This document shows, in pieces, positions 23,419-33,490 of a stretch of DNA of 64,000 nucleotides. Source of the stretch: Actinokineospora enzanensis DSM 44649 (lineage in GTDB: Bacteria > Actinomycetota > Actinomycetes > Mycobacteriales > Pseudonocardiaceae); NCBI RefSeq assembly GCF_000374445.1, contig NZ_KB894415.1, forward strand, positions 1-64,000. The letters are read 5' to 3'. Every line of letters begins with the position of its first letter. Within the stretch, counting starts at the first letter, position 1. The notes under the pieces were generated by a model. The model was given only the letters and a program-made list of their open reading frames with translations, was not told where the DNA came from and ran no database searches. Both the position numbers and the translations under genes were made by a program.

Positions 23419-23906
23419 GTCTCGGCGGCGTACCGCGCCTCCTCGGCCTGCCAGCGCTGCAGCAGGCCGTCGACCTCGCCGAGCAGGAACAGGAAGAACC
23501 GCTGGGAGCGCAGCAGGCGCTGCCCGGCCGGGGTGTCCCGGCCGACCGTCTCGGCGCCCTCGGCCGCGGCCTCGGCCCAGAGCACGAGCATCTTGTCCCG
23601 CTTGGTGATCGCCTCGAACCAGGCGTCCTGGGACACCGCGTAGTGGTCCCGCCGGTTGCCGGGATCGCGGCCCTTGTTGATCATCCCGACCTGGTCGAGG
23701 TAGCGCACCGCCCCGGAGATGGCGGCGGGGCTGACCTGCAGCACCACCGCCAGCTCGGTGGCGGTCAGCTTGCCCGTGTCGGTCGCCATCAGGGCGCTGA
23801 ACACCCGCGCGGGCATCCTCGGCACTCCCGCCTCGGACATAAGCAGCGCGAACCGCTCCACGTAGTGCGCCACCCGGTCGTCGGCCTCGTCTGGTCTCTG
23901 CGCCAC
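23412..23906 (-). CDS. GbsR/MarR-type transcriptional regulator of the ABC exporter
   Basis: A 164-residue winged-helix regulator. Residues about 30-90 hold the DNA-binding part (MPARVFSALMATD, LTATELAVVLQVSPAAISGA, wing NRRDHY). The C-terminus is a long helix for dimerisation. It is divergent from an ABC exporter operon, the usual arrangement for local repressors of drug efflux. A nested inverted repeat between the two starts (23947-23983) is its likely operator. The inducer is unknown. Confidence 0.85.
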   Translation of the reverse strand: MAQRPDEADDRVAHYVERFALLMSEAGVPRMPARVFSALMATDTGKLTATELAVVLQVSPAAISGAVRYLDQVGMINKGRDPGNRRDHYAVSQDAWFEAITKRDKMLVLWAEAAAEGAETVGRDTPAGQRLLRSQRFFLFLLGEVDGLLQRWQAEEARYAAETQ

Positions 23907-23946
23907 CTGCCACCCTTCCGATCTACCTCACAATATTAGCCCGACT

Positions 23947-23983
23947 AGAACGTTCACAAAATTGTGAAGCAAGAGTACGTTCT
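23947..23983. promoter_or_regulatory. Nested inverted repeats, likely MarR/GbsR operator
   Basis: TTCACAAAATTGTGAA (23953-23968) has perfect 7-bp arms around two bases. It is enclosed by AGAACGT (23947-23953) and its complement ACGTTCT (23977-23983). The site ends six bases before the ABC ATPase start and sits between the divergent genes. Confidence 0.72.
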
Positions 23984-23988
23984 GAACC

Positions 23989-24882
23989 ATGACAACCGCA
24001 ATCTCGGTGTCCGGCCTGGTCAAGACCTTCGGCCGGACCCGTGCGCTGGACGGTCTCGACCTGACGGTGCGGACCGGGGAGGTCCACGGCTTCCTCGGCC
24101 CCAACGGGGCGGGCAAGTCCACCACCATCCGGGTGCTGCTCGGGCTGATGCGCGCCGACTCCGGCAGCGCCACCCTGCTCGGCGGCGACCCCTGGCGGGA
24201 CGCGACGGCACTGCACCGCCGCCTCGCCTACGTGCCCGGCGACGTCTCGCTGTGGCCCACCCTCTCCGGCGGCGAGGTGATCGACCTGCTCGGCAGGCTG
24301 CGCGGCGGCCTGGACCAGCGGCGGCGGGCCGACCTGCTGGAACGCTTCGACCTCGACCCACGCAAGAAAGGCCGCACCTACTCCAAGGGCAACCGGCAGA
24401 AGGTCGCCCTGGTCGCCGCGCTGGCCTCGGACGTGGAACTGCTGATCATGGACGAGCCCACCTCCGGACTGGACCCGTTGATGGAGTCGGTGTTCCAGGA
24501 ATGCGTGCGCGAGGAACGCGAGCGCGGGCGGACAGTGCTGCTGTCCAGCCACATCCTCGCCGAGGTGGAGACCCTCTGCGACCGCGTCAGCATCATCCGC
24601 ACGGGCCGCACGGTGGAGACCGGCACGCTCGCCGAGCTGCGCCACCTGACCCGCACGAGCATTGCGGCCGAACTGGCCGGACCGCCTAATGGGATCACGG
24701 ACCTGTCTGGCGTGCACGACCTGAAGGTCGAGGGCAACCGGGTGCGCTTCGACGTCGACACGCGTGAACTCGACTCGGCGCTCCGCGCGTTGAGCCAGTC
24801 CGGGGTCCGGTCTTTGACCAGCCAGCCGCCGACGCTGGAGGAGCTGTTCCTGCGGCATTACCAGGAAGAGGCGGCGTCGTGA
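23989..24882 (+). CDS. ABC exporter ATP-binding protein
   Basis: A 297-residue nucleotide-binding subunit: Walker [10 protein letters not shown] near 38-46, a variant signature YSKGNRQK in place of LSGGQ (usual for this exporter subfamily), Walker [14 protein letters not shown] and the H-loop SSHIL. A C-terminal extension of about 90 residues follows the ATPase core. It powers the adjacent permease and is controlled by the divergent MarR-type gene. The substrate is probably a drug or other hydrophobic compound (inference from family). Confidence 0.92.
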   Translation: MTTAISVSGLVKTFGRTRALDGLDLTVRTGEVHGFLGPNGAGKSTTIRVLLGLMRADSGSATLLGGDPWRDATALHRRLAYVPGDVSLWPTLSGGEVIDLLGRLRGGLDQRRRADLLERFDLDPRKKGRTYSKGNRQKVALVAALASDVELLIMDEPTSGLDPLMESVFQECVREERERGRTVLLSSHILAEVETLCDRVSIIRTGRTVETGTLAELRHLTRTSIAAELAGPPNGITDLSGVHDLKVEGNRVRFDVDTRELDSALRALSQSGVRSLTSQPPTLEELFLRHYQEEAAS

Positions 24883-26483
24883 TGACCGGTATCACCGGCA
24901 CCGGTCCACTTGTCCGACTCGCTCTTCGCCGGGACCGGATCATCCTGCCCATCTGGATCGTGCTGCTCGGCGTGATCCCGGGTTCCACGGCCAAGGCGTA
25001 CGAGCAGCTCTACCCGACGATGGCCGACCGGATCACACTCAATGCGGGTTCGGCGACCAATGCGTCCGCTGCGGTCCTCTATGGCCCTGCCTACGACCTG
25101 ACGACCACCGGCGGCTGGATTGCCTGGCGCTACGGGTCTTTCCTCGCGTTGTTCGTCGCGCTCATGGCCATCTTCACTGTCACGCGGCACACGCGGGCGG
25201 AAGAGGACAGTGGACGGTTGGAGTTGTTGGGCTCCGCCGTAGTAGGTAGGTATGCCGCGCTCACGTCAGGTTTGTTGGTGGCGGGCGGCGCGAGTGTCGC
25301 GGTTGGTCTGCTGTCGACCCTGGTGATGCTGGGCAACGGTCTACCGGTGGCGGGATCTGTCACGTTCGGTCTGGGAGCGGCGGCCACCGGTCTGGTGTTC
25401 ACCGCTATCTCGGGGGTGACAGCGCAGCTGACCGAGTACTCGCGATCCGCCAATGGTTTCGCTACCGCCGCGTTGGGCGTGGCGTTCCTACTGCGCGCGC
25501 TCGGCGACTCGACACCGTCAGCGCACTGGGTGTCCTGGTTGTCCCCACTGGCCTGGCCACAGCAGGCAAAGCCGTTCGTGGCGGACAAGTGGTGGGTGTT
25601 CCCCATGGCAGTGGTCATTGCCGCCGCCATCGCGACCATCGCCTTCCGACTGGTCCCCCGGCGCGACCTCGGCGCGGGCCTCTTCCCGGCGAAACCCGGA
25701 CCGGCCGCCGCGCCCGGCTCACTTGCCTCACCGCTGGGACTGGCGTGGCGCCTGCACCGCGGCTCGCTGCTCGGCTGGACCGCGGGCATGGTGGTGCTGG
25801 GCGTGGTGTTCGGCTCACTCGCCGACGGCATCGGCGGCCTGGTCGGCGACAGCCAGCAGGTGCGGGACATCCTCGCCCGGATGGGCGGCACGCAGGGCCT
25901 GGTCGATGCCTACCTGTCCGCGATCATCGGCCTGTTCGGCATGCTCGCGGGCGTCTACGCGGTGCAGGCCACGCTGCGCATGCGGTCCGAGGAGACCGGT
26001 GGTCGTGCCGAGCCCGTACTGGCCACCGGTGTGAGCCGGACCGGCTGGGTGGCCAGTCACCTGGTGTTCACGGTGCTCGGTCCGGCCGTGCTGCTGGCCG
26101 TGGCCGGATTGGCCGCGGGCCTGGGCAACGCCATGCACGCGGGCGACCTCGGACACCAACTGGGGCACATGCTCGACGCGGCCGTCGTGGAACTGCCTGC
26201 CGTGTGGGTGCTGACAGGCGTGGCCGCGCTGCTGTTCGGGTTGCTGCCGCAGGTGTCCGTGCCCGCGTCGTGGGCGGTGATGGGGGTCTTCCTGGTGATC
26301 GCCCTTTACGGGCCGGTGCTCGGGCTCGCGCAGGCCATCCTGGACATCTCGCCGTTCGTGCACGTGCCCAAGCTGCAGGCGGGCACGCCCTTCACGGCCA
26401 CGCCGCTGTTCTGGCTGACCGGTGTTGCCGCGCTCGGCGTGGCCGCCGGGTTGGCGGGGTTCCGCCGCCGCGACCTGGGGTGA
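24879..26483 (+). CDS. ABC exporter permease
   Basis: A 534-residue integral membrane protein with about twelve predicted helices in two halves, beginning [20 protein letters not shown]. This long fused-permease form is typical of the partner of the YSKGNRQ-type ATPase. The start overlaps the ATPase stop (GTG at 24879 or ATG at 24882), so the subunits are made together. A hairpin follows the stop. Probable role is efflux; the substrate is unknown. Confidence 0.88.
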   Translation: MMTGITGTGPLVRLALRRDRIILPIWIVLLGVIPGSTAKAYEQLYPTMADRITLNAGSATNASAAVLYGPAYDLTTTGGWIAWRYGSFLALFVALMAIFTVTRHTRAEEDSGRLELLGSAVVGRYAALTSGLLVAGGASVAVGLLSTLVMLGNGLPVAGSVTFGLGAAATGLVFTAISGVTAQLTEYSRSANGFATAALGVAFLLRALGDSTPSAHWVSWLSPLAWPQQAKPFVADKWWVFPMAVVIAAAIATIAFRLVPRRDLGAGLFPAKPGPAAAPGSLASPLGLAWRLHRGSLLGWTAGMVVLGVVFGSLADGIGGLVGDSQQVRDILARMGGTQGLVDAYLSAIIGLFGMLAGVYAVQATLRMRSEETGGRAEPVLATGVSRTGWVASHLVFTVLGPAVLLAVAGLAAGLGNAMHAGDLGHQLGHMLDAAVVELPAVWVLTGVAALLFGLLPQVSVPASWAVMGVFLVIALYGPVLGLAQAILDISPFVHVPKLQAGTPFTATPLFWLTGVAALGVAAGLAGFRRRDLG

Positions 26484-26496
26484 TACTGGGGGTGAC

Positions 26497-26531
26497 GGAG
26501 GCCCGGGCGACCAGGGGGCGTCCGGGCCTCC
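26497..26531. terminator. Bidirectional hairpin terminator
   Basis: GGAGGCCCGG (26497-26506) pairs with CCGGGCCTCC (26522-26531). It lies between the convergent ends of the ABC permease gene and the small gene at 26545, so it can serve both. Confidence 0.8.
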
Positions 26532-26544
26532 TCGGCTAACGGCT

Positions 26545-26736
26545 TCAGACGCGACCGGAGTCCGCCTCCACCGGCAGTCCAGCCAGCTCCCGGACGATGC
26601 GCTGGGCCAGCTCCAGCCCGGCGGCCTGGCCCTCCCGGTAGGGCTCGGCGGTGGCCAGCTCGCGGGCGTCCCGCTCGGCCTCGGCGAGCTTGGCGAGCAG
26701 GGCGATGACCTCGACCGTGTCGAGTGGTTCGGACAT
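26545..26736 (-). CDS. Small helical protein of unknown function
   Basis: A 63-residue protein that should be almost entirely helical: MSEPLDTVEVIALLAKLAEA, then ERDARELATAEPYREGQAAG and a helix with LAQRIVRELAGL. The pattern suggests a short helical hairpin. The ATG at 26736 is preceded by AAGGA at good spacing. It is monocistronic and convergent with the ABC exporter operon. I do not recognise a family. Confidence 0.6.
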   Translation of the reverse strand: MSEPLDTVEVIALLAKLAEAERDARELATAEPYREGQAAGLELAQRIVRELAGLPVEADSGRV

Positions 26737-26809
26737 GGGTTCCTTCTCTCCTGGGTGACCTCCTGCCAGGTACCCCCGAAAGTCGGTCTTGCCCCACCCG
26801 GGTCGCCTA

Positions 26810-26839
26810 TTAACCCTTTAGGGACATCTCGCCTATAGT
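26810..26839 (+). promoter_or_regulatory. Promoter of the MFS transporter gene
   Basis: TTAACC (26810-26815) and TATAGT (26834-26839) are spaced by 18 bp. The ATG follows at 26844, so the transcript would start at or next to the start codon. Confidence 0.6.
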
Positions 26840-26843
26840 TCGC

Positions 26844-28121
26844 ATGGCTAAGCGTCGGCGATCTCGGGGGGACGGCGGAATGGCGAGCGGACCGGGGGCG
26901 GGCTCGCTGCCCCGCGAGGTATGGGTGATCGTCGCCGCGAACTTCGTCATCGCGGTCGGGTTCGGCCTGGTCGCGCCCGCGCTGCCGGGCTTCGCGCGGA
27001 GCTTCGACGTCGGCGTGGCGGCGGCGTCCGTGGTGGTCAGCGCGTTCGCGTTCAGCCGACTGGTGTTCGCCCCGCTCAGTGGCAGGCTCGTCACCCGACT
27101 CGGTGAGCGCCGGGTGTACCTGATCGGCCTGGGCATCGTCGCGGTCACCACGGGTGGCTGCGCGCTGGCAGGCGCGTACTGGCACCTGGTGGCCCTGCGC
27201 GCGGTGGGCGGCATTGGGTCCACGATGTTCACCGTCTCCGGCATCGCGCTGCTGATCCACCTCACCCCGCAGCACCTGCGCGGCCGCGCGTCCGGCCTGT
27301 GGGGCACCAGCTTCCTGCTTGGCACAGTGGCGGGCCCGCTGGTCGGCGGTGGCCTGGTCAAGATCTCGTTCCGGGCCCCGTTCCTGGTCTACGCGGTGGC
27401 CCTGGTGGTCGCGATCGGCCTGGTATGGCTGCTGCTGCGCCGGTCGACATTGATCACCACGACCGGTTCGGACGGGACCGCCGTCGCGCCGCTGCGCGAT
27501 GCCTTGCGGGACAGCGGCTACCGGGCGGCGCTGGTGTCCAATTTCAGCACCGGCTGGGCCGTGTACGGGGTGCGGGTCTCGCTGGTGCCGCTGTTCGTGA
27601 CCGAGGTCCTGCACCGCAAACCGGAGTTCGCGGGCACGGCGCTGGCGGTGTTCGCCGCGGGCAATGTGCTGATGCTGCTGGTTTCCGGCCGGTTGTCCGA
27701 TCGGTGGGGACGCAAACCCCTGATCCTGATGGGATTAGGGGTGTCCTCGGCAGGCACGATCTGGTTCGGTCTGGCCGGGACGGTGCCGGAGTTCCTGGTC
27801 GCCACCGTCGTGGCCGGACTGGGCACGGGGTTGCTGACCCCGCCGCAGCAGGCCGCGGTGGCCGATGTCATCGGCACTGCCCGAGGTGGACAGGTGCTGG
27901 CGGTGTTTCAGATGGCCGCGGACGTCGGCGCCATCGTGGGGCCGCTGGCCGCGGGCCTGCTGGCCGACCGGCTGACCTTCGGCTGGGCGTTCGCGGTGAC
28001 CGGCGGGTTGGCGGCGGTAGCGGCGCTGGTGTGGCTGCCCGCGCGGGAAACCCTGCCCGCGCGGCGGGAGCGGTCCCATCCGACCACCCAGGAGAGGGTT
28101 GCCTCCGAGGCGCAAAACTAA
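26844..28121 (+). CDS. MFS transporter
   Basis: A 425-residue major facilitator protein with about twelve membrane helices. The loop motif after helix 2 is SGRLVTRLGERRVYL, and the equivalent in the second half is SGRLSDRWGRKP. This matches drug:H+ antiporter-type MFS members. The ATG at 26844 is supported by the close TATAGT; an ATG at 26880 with a G-rich upstream is an alternative. The C-terminal tail is polar and short. Substrate unknown. Confidence 0.87.
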   Translation: MAKRRRSRGDGGMASGPGAGSLPREVWVIVAANFVIAVGFGLVAPALPGFARSFDVGVAAASVVVSAFAFSRLVFAPLSGRLVTRLGERRVYLIGLGIVAVTTGGCALAGAYWHLVALRAVGGIGSTMFTVSGIALLIHLTPQHLRGRASGLWGTSFLLGTVAGPLVGGGLVKISFRAPFLVYAVALVVAIGLVWLLLRRSTLITTTGSDGTAVAPLRDALRDSGYRAALVSNFSTGWAVYGVRVSLVPLFVTEVLHRKPEFAGTALAVFAAGNVLMLLVSGRLSDRWGRKPLILMGLGVSSAGTIWFGLAGTVPEFLVATVVAGLGTGLLTPPQQAAVADVIGTARGGQVLAVFQMAADVGAIVGPLAAGLLADRLTFGWAFAVTGGLAAVAALVWLPARETLPARRERSHPTTQERVASEAQN

Positions 28122-28293
28122 CCGATCGGGGGACATTTGTGCTCACCGCCCGTCGATGGATTGCTCCGTTGGAGCGGATTCCACTCGGCCAGGTGGCCAA
28201 TGTTCGACGCCCGGCTGCGCTCTGGTGTGTGAAATGAGAGCCTGTGGGGTATCCAGCCAAGCGGGTTGGCAACGGCTGATGCGGAGTGATCCG

Positions 28294-28515
28294 ATGGCTA
28301 CCGCACTGTGGATAGTGACCGCGGTGCTCGCCGGGGCGTTCATCGTCTGGCGGCTGCGCCGCGCCAACACGACCCTGAATACGATCCTCCGCGAGGAACG
28401 GGAGCGCACTGGACCGGCGGAGTTCGACGACGAGTTCGAGGAGATCCCCGCGCCGCGCGCCGCGGCCCGGACCGGCGAGCCGCACCGGGCGGGGCGCGAG
28501 CGCAGGTCCGACTGA
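28294..28515 (+). CDS. Small single-pass membrane protein
   Basis: A 73-residue protein: an N-terminal membrane helix (ALWIVTAVLAGAFIVWRL), then a charged tail with REERERTGPAEFDDEFEEIP and an Arg/Ala-rich end. GGAG lies about eight bases before the ATG at 28294; an in-frame ATG five codons earlier is possible. The positive residues after the helix suggest the tail is cytoplasmic. No family recognised. Confidence 0.6.
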   Translation: MATALWIVTAVLAGAFIVWRLRRANTTLNTILREERERTGPAEFDDEFEEIPAPRAAARTGEPHRAGRERRSD

Positions 28516-28602
28516 GCGCAGGCTGACCGAGCACAAGAGCCCGAACCGGGCCTGTGGACAACTTCCGGCACGGTACCCGGCCGACCACCTAGCGTGGCCG
28601 CC

Positions 28603-29085
28603 ATGGGATTCAACCTGGAGTACACGAGCAAGCGCCACGACATCAGCTACGCCCTGACCGTCACCGCGAACGACGACGGTGACCTGGGCCTCGACCTGGC
28701 GGGACACGACCATACGGGCACCCTCGTCGCGGAGGGGGCGCTGAGCCTGCCACCCGGCGGGGCCGCCGAGACCGCCCGGCTGCTGCGCGAGGCCCTGGAC
28801 GCGATCTCGCACTTCGAGGGCAGGCGGGCGCGCAGGTTCACCGGCAACGCCAACCAACGCTGGACCGCCGAGCAGGACGGCGCGCTGCGCGAGGCGTGGC
28901 TGGCCCGACCGGCGAGCGCCCCGGCAGGCGAGGTCATCCGCGCGCTGGCAGGCGAACGACTGCGCAGCCCGGCCGCCATCCGGGCCCGACTACCGCGCGT
29001 GGGTTGCGATCCGGACGTGGCGGGCAGGCTGCTCACCGCGGCGACGGCCGAGCTGGTGGGCGGTGATGCGGTGATCGCCTCCTGA
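28603..29085 (+). CDS. Hypothetical protein
   Basis: A 160-residue cytoplasmic protein. The N-terminal half is strand-rich (MGFNLEYTSKRHDISYALTV). The C-terminal half contains WTAEQDGALREAWLARPASA and LAGERLRSPAAIRARLPRVG, which resembles a small SANT/Myb-like or helix-turn-helix module. The ATG at 28603 lies seven bases after TAGCGT with no ribosome-binding site. DNA binding is only a suggestion from the helical pattern. Confidence 0.55.
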   Translation: MGFNLEYTSKRHDISYALTVTANDDGDLGLDLAGHDHTGTLVAEGALSLPPGGAAETARLLREALDAISHFEGRRARRFTGNANQRWTAEQDGALREAWLARPASAPAGEVIRALAGERLRSPAAIRARLPRVGCDPDVAGRLLTAATAELVGGDAVIAS

Positions 29086-29367
29086 TCGTTTGCCCGTCGC
29101 GTCCGTACCCACGGGCGCGGCGGGATCCGGCTCGCCCGCCGAGAATATTACTAATACTGTGACGGATTCCCGCGCACACCGGCCGCCACTCGCGCTTTCC
29201 TCGTGTGCTCCAATGAATTCCCAGTTCACCGGAGGAGAATGGGAAATACTTGACGACCACGAAAGTGGTCCACCACAACTGAAAACCTGGGCCAACCGCG
29301 TGATTGACGGGGCACGGCCAATCTTCCTATGGTCTGGACCATATTGTCCGACTTGCCGGGAGGGCCC
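29086..29367. other. Intergenic region upstream of the hexosaminidase gene
   Basis: About 280 bp, notably less GC-rich between 29140 and 29340 than its surroundings. It presumably carries the promoter of the GH20 gene, but I see no clear operator or hairpin. Confidence 0.4.
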
Positions 29368-31308
29368 ATGCGCCGGACCTTACGCACGGTCGCGATCATT
29401 AGCGCGCTGCTGACGGCGGCGGCCACCTTCACCATTCCGTCGGCGGCCGCGCCCGTGACGGCGGCAGCGAACGCGTTGCCAGGGGTGGAGCGGCTGTTGC
29501 CGCGCCCGGTATCCGGGACCACCAGCGGTCGGACACCGTTCACGCTCGCCGAGGACGCGCGCGTGATCGCCCGCGGTGCCGCCCGCCCGGTCGCCGACTA
29601 CCTGGCCGCGCTGCTGCGTCCGGCCACCGGCTACCGACTGCCGGTCAGCTCGCACCCGCCGCGGCGCGGTGACATCGTGCTCGACCTCGGCCCCGGCAAG
29701 GCACCTGCCGGGCACGCGGACGAGGGGTACCGGTTGGTCACCGACGGGGACCGGGCCACGATCTCCGCCGACACGCCCGCGGGACTGTTCCTCGGCGTGC
29801 AGACGCTGCGCCAGCTGCTGCCCGCCTGGGTGGAGAGTCCCACCCGGGTAGACGGTCCGTGGCGGGTCCAGGCGGTGACGGTCGCCGACTACCCGAGGTT
29901 CGCCTACCGCGGCGTCATGCTGGACGTCGCGCGCAGCTACCTGACCGTGCCCGAGATCGAGCGGTACCTGGACGACGCGGTGCGGTTCAAGATCAACATC
30001 TTGCACCTGCACCTGACCGACGACCAGGCCTGGCGACTGGCCATCGACCAGCCCGCGGCGAACCCGTCCGGGCTGGACTACGGCGCGCTCATCCGGGTCG
30101 GCTCGCTCGGCGGTTCCGACCAGCTCGGCAACGGCACCCCGCTGGGCACCGGTCCGGCGATCCGCGGCTACTACACCCAGGGCGACTACGCGGACATCGT
30201 GGCCTACGCGAAGTCCCGGTTCGTCACGGTGGTGCCGGAGATCGACACGCCCGGCCACACCAACGCCGCGCTGGCCTCGATCCCGCGGTTGAACCCGGAC
30301 GGCGTCGCCAAGCCGATGAACAACACGGCGAACGTCGGGTACTCGACGCTGGACACCACCTCCCCGGTGACCTACGAGTTCCTGCGCACCGTGCTGACCC
30401 AGGTCGCCGCCCTGACCCCGGGCCCATACCTGCACATCGGCGGCGACGAGGCCGCGGCCACCGGGCACCAGAACTACGTGGACTACGTGCAGCGGGTGCT
30501 GCCGCTGGTGGCCGAGCTGGGCAAGACCCCGATGGGCTGGAACGAGATCGCGGCCGCCGACCTGCCGCCGGGCGCGGTCGTGCAGTTCTGGCGCGCCGCC
30601 TCGCTGGAACAGGTCCTGCACCAGGTCTCCCGCGGTGCCAAGGTCGTGATGTCCCCGGCAGGCACCTCGTACCTCGACCAGAAGTACGATGCGGCCACGC
30701 CCATCGGCCTCAACTGGGCCTGCCGCGACGCCTGCGACTTCGACCGCTACTACGACTGGGAGCCGGTCCGCGACGGCCTCGCCGAGTCGGACGTCCTGGG
30801 TGTCTGCGGTCCACTGTGGTCGGAGACGATCCGCGGCCTGTCCCAGGCCCAGTGGCTGACCTACCCGCGCCTGGTCTCGCTCGCCGAGATCGCCTGGAGC
30901 CCGCGCGCGGCCAAGAACCTGGCCGACTTCACCGACAGGCTGGCCCACCTGGGCAGCAGGCTGACCATCGCGGGCGTCAATTTCCGCCCGAGCCCGGCCG
31001 TGCACTGGACCACGGAGATCACCGCCCGGTCCGGGCGCGCCCGCGTGCTCAAGGGTGAGATCGGCACCTTCACCGCCCCGTCCGCCACTACCCCCACCGC
31101 CCGAATCGACTTCGGCGACGGCACCACCGCCACCGGGACGGTCGCGGCCGACCGGCTCGCGGGTCCACTCAACGCACCCGGTCTGTGGCGGATCACGACT
31201 CCCGAACACCGCTACGCCCATTCGGGCACCTATCGGGGCACGGTCACGGTGACAACCCCGACCGGCGACACCTCAACGGATTTCACCGTCCACGTCGACA
31301 AACACTGA
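29368..31308 (+). CDS. Secreted beta-N-acetylhexosaminidase (GH20)
   Basis: A 646-residue exported enzyme that removes terminal GlcNAc/GalNAc, probably in chitin or peptidoglycan-sugar use. A signal peptide ends near SAAAPVTAAA. A GH20b domain (about 45-165) precedes the catalytic barrel with FKINILHLHLTDDQAWRL and the catalytic pair in LHIGGDE (D360, E361). The C-terminal 90 residues form a PKD-like domain (IDFGDGTTATG). I use the ATG at 29368 with GGGAGG upstream; an earlier in-frame start would spoil the signal peptide. Confidence 0.93.
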   Translation: MRRTLRTVAIISALLTAAATFTIPSAAAPVTAAANALPGVERLLPRPVSGTTSGRTPFTLAEDARVIARGAARPVADYLAALLRPATGYRLPVSSHPPRRGDIVLDLGPGKAPAGHADEGYRLVTDGDRATISADTPAGLFLGVQTLRQLLPAWVESPTRVDGPWRVQAVTVADYPRFAYRGVMLDVARSYLTVPEIERYLDDAVRFKINILHLHLTDDQAWRLAIDQPAANPSGLDYGALIRVGSLGGSDQLGNGTPLGTGPAIRGYYTQGDYADIVAYAKSRFVTVVPEIDTPGHTNAALASIPRLNPDGVAKPMNNTANVGYSTLDTTSPVTYEFLRTVLTQVAALTPGPYLHIGGDEAAATGHQNYVDYVQRVLPLVAELGKTPMGWNEIAAADLPPGAVVQFWRAASLEQVLHQVSRGAKVVMSPAGTSYLDQKYDAATPIGLNWACRDACDFDRYYDWEPVRDGLAESDVLGVCGPLWSETIRGLSQAQWLTYPRLVSLAEIAWSPRAAKNLADFTDRLAHLGSRLTIAGVNFRPSPAVHWTTEITARSGRARVLKGEIGTFTAPSATTPTARIDFGDGTTATGTVAADRLAGPLNAPGLWRITTPEHRYAHSGTYRGTVTVTTPTGDTSTDFTVHVDKH

Positions 31309-31313
31309 CTGTG

Positions 31314-31341
31314 ACAGCCCCCGCCGCCCGGCGGGGGCTGT
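31314..31341. terminator. Bidirectional hairpin terminator
   Basis: ACAGCCCCCGCC (31314-31325) is perfectly complementary to 31330-31341 with a 4-base loop. It lies between the convergent GH20 and NB-ARC genes. Confidence 0.85.
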
Positions 31342-31351
31342 TCAAGATCGC

Positions 31352-33472
31352 CTAACGACGTCGGTACGGCCAGGAGTCGGACGAGGCGTCGCCCAACTTC
31401 CGCTCCAACCGCGCCACGTCCTTCACTCGTTGCTGGGCACGGTAGATCTCCAGCGACTCGCGCCATGCCGCGATCGCCTCAGCCGTCCTTCCCAGTTCGC
31501 ACAGTGTGTTTCCGAGACGGTCCGCCGTGTCGGGTACGTGCAGCAGGTCGTCCAGGTCCCGGTATTGGGCAAGGGCATCGCGGTAGCGGGTGAGTGCCTC
31601 GTCCCAGCGGGCTCGGTGGTGCGCGATGTAGCCGAGGGTGTCGAGCGCGTCCGCCGCGCAGGGCGGGTACCGATTGCCGTTGACCTTCAGGGCCAGGCGG
31701 CAGTGGACATCGGCCAGGGCGAAGTCGCCGCGACGGGCCAGGCACCACCCGATCGCGGAGTACGTGTCGGCCTTCCACACCGGATCATCCACCGCCTCGA
31801 AGTGCGCGAGCGCGTCGACGGCGTGCTTCAGCGCGGAATCGACGTCATCGCGCAGCTCGTGGAACACGGAGATCATCCGGTGGGTGTGCCCCTGGGCCAC
31901 CTCGTCGCCGATCTTCGCGGCCAAGTCGAGAGCCAGCTCAAGGTGTTCCCCCGCCTCATCCATGTCACCGACCCGCAGGTGGGCGTCGCCGAGGTAGCGG
32001 TGAATGAGGGCGCGCGCGGCGGGTGCGGCAGTGTCGCCGACGCCCGCCAGGGTGACTGTCCATTGGAGAAGGTTCTCGACGACCATGCCGCTCCTGTTGT
32101 GGAACGCGTTCAACGCCACGGCCACCTGCCAGAGCGCGTCGAGCCGGACGCAGGGTGCCGCATACATCTCCACTGTCCACAAGCACCGCTGCTCATCCGC
32201 GAACCAGGCCAGTACCACGGTGTGCGACTCGAACCGCCCCGGGCGCACCCCGGCAACCAGCCGACCCGGGTCGACGGCCACGCCGAATGGTTCCAGCAGG
32301 CGGTACCCGGCCAGGGCGGTGTGCACGTAGAAGTCGAGCACCCGGCGCATCGCGGGCTGCCACTCCGGCATGGTGATCTCCGCAGTGCCCCGCTCACGAG
32401 CGAAGTCGAAGACCAGGTCGTGCATCCGATACCGGTCTCCGCGCGTGCGGGTCAGCAGAGAGGAACGCACCAGCCCACCGAGCGCGACCCGAGCGTCGTG
32501 GTCGCTCGCCCCGAGCAGAGCGGCCACCGCCGAGAGGCTGACCTCGGAGCTGGACAGGAGGCCGAGCAGGCCGAACAACCGGGCCTGGTCGGGAGCGAGC
32601 GCGCGGTAGGACAGGTCGAGCACCGCGTTCATGCCGGTATCGCGAAGCTCGTCGGCCAACTCCGCCAACCGCAGCTGCGGCTCGCTCACGGCACGCCCCG
32701 CCACCACGCTCAACGCCAGCGGGAATCCACCACAAGTCTCCGCCAACCGCCGCGCGGCGTCCGGCTCGGCCGTCACCCGGCGGGAACCCACACGCATGTT
32801 GAGCAATGCATCGGATTCGTCGTCGGACAGGACGTCCAACAACACCGGCCGCGCACCGCAGGTACTGACCAGTTCACCTAACGCTAATCGGCTAGTGATG
32901 AGTACCGCGCAGCTGTCCGAGCCAGGTAGCAGCGGTAGGACCTGGTCTACGGAGGCAGCGTTGTCCAACACCACCAGCACACGCCGGTCCGCGAGCAAGC
33001 TCCGGTACAGGGGAGCCTGCGCGTGATCCTCCCCCGGCAGGAACGCGGGCGACACGCCCAGCGCGGTCAGGAACCCGCGCAGGGCGACCGCGACATCCAT
33101 GGGTTTGCCCCGCGCGTCGAACCCGAGCAGGTCGACGTGTAGCTGCCCGTCCGGGAACCGGTCGACGTTCCGGTGCGCCCACCGGGCCGCAAGCCAGCTC
33201 TTGCCGATTCCCCCGGCCCCGCTCACCACCGCGATCGGCATGGCACCCGCGGTCTCGGCCAGAGCCTGGTCCAGCGCGGCCAGCTCGTTCTCGCGCCCAT
33301 GGAACGGATTGGGCGGCAGGGGCAGCTGCCGGGGCCGCGCCCACCCGCCGGGCAGGTGCACGTGCACCGAGTCCGCCTGCACCACCGACCCGACGACCAC
33401 CCCGTCGACCCGGTTCCCGGCGTCCACCACCGCCCCACTGTCCACGGTGTGGGCGTGGTTGTCGAACCCCAC
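31352..33472 (-). CDS. NB-ARC (STAND) NTPase with TPR domain
   Basis: A 706-residue protein. The short N-terminus (DAGNRVDGVVVGSVVQADSV) precedes an NB-ARC ATPase with Walker A SGAGGIGKS near 84-92, a Walker B RRVLVVLDNA and a GxP-like motif (GGFPLAL). The winged-helix region follows, and the C-terminal half is TPR-like helical repeats (about 480-690). STAND NTPases switch on ligand binding; AfsR/SARP relatives use this module for regulation, but no DNA-binding domain is visible here. It starts 18 bp from the divergent oxygenase gene, so a functional link is possible. Confidence 0.82.
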   Translation of the reverse strand: MGFDNHAHTVDSGAVVDAGNRVDGVVVGSVVQADSVHVHLPGGWARPRQLPLPPNPFHGRENELAALDQALAETAGAMPIAVVSGAGGIGKSWLAARWAHRNVDRFPDGQLHVDLLGFDARGKPMDVAVALRGFLTALGVSPAFLPGEDHAQAPLYRSLLADRRVLVVLDNAASVDQVLPLLPGSDSCAVLITSRLALGELVSTCGARPVLLDVLSDDESDALLNMRVGSRRVTAEPDAARRLAETCGGFPLALSVVAGRAVSEPQLRLAELADELRDTGMNAVLDLSYRALAPDQARLFGLLGLLSSSEVSLSAVAALLGASDHDARVALGGLVRSSLLTRTRGDRYRMHDLVFDFARERGTAEITMPEWQPAMRRVLDFYVHTALAGYRLLEPFGVAVDPGRLVAGVRPGRFESHTVVLAWFADEQRCLWTVEMYAAPCVRLDALWQVAVALNAFHNRSGMVVENLLQWTVTLAGVGDTAAPAARALIHRYLGDAHLRVGDMDEAGEHLELALDLAAKIGDEVAQGHTHRMISVFHELRDDVDSALKHAVDALAHFEAVDDPVWKADTYSAIGWCLARRGDFALADVHCRLALKVNGNRYPPCAADALDTLGYIAHHRARWDEALTRYRDALAQYRDLDDLLHVPDTADRLGNTLCELGRTAEAIAAWRESLEIYRAQQRVKDVARLERKLGDASSDSWPYRRR

Positions 33473-33490
33473 CCCGGGGTCCTACCGTGG

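Noticed and set aside
21264-23939. An 891-codon frame on the plus strand
   Set aside because: It is the complement of the DUF885 and MarR genes, which have clear families; the frame is Gly/Arg/Val-rich without motifs.
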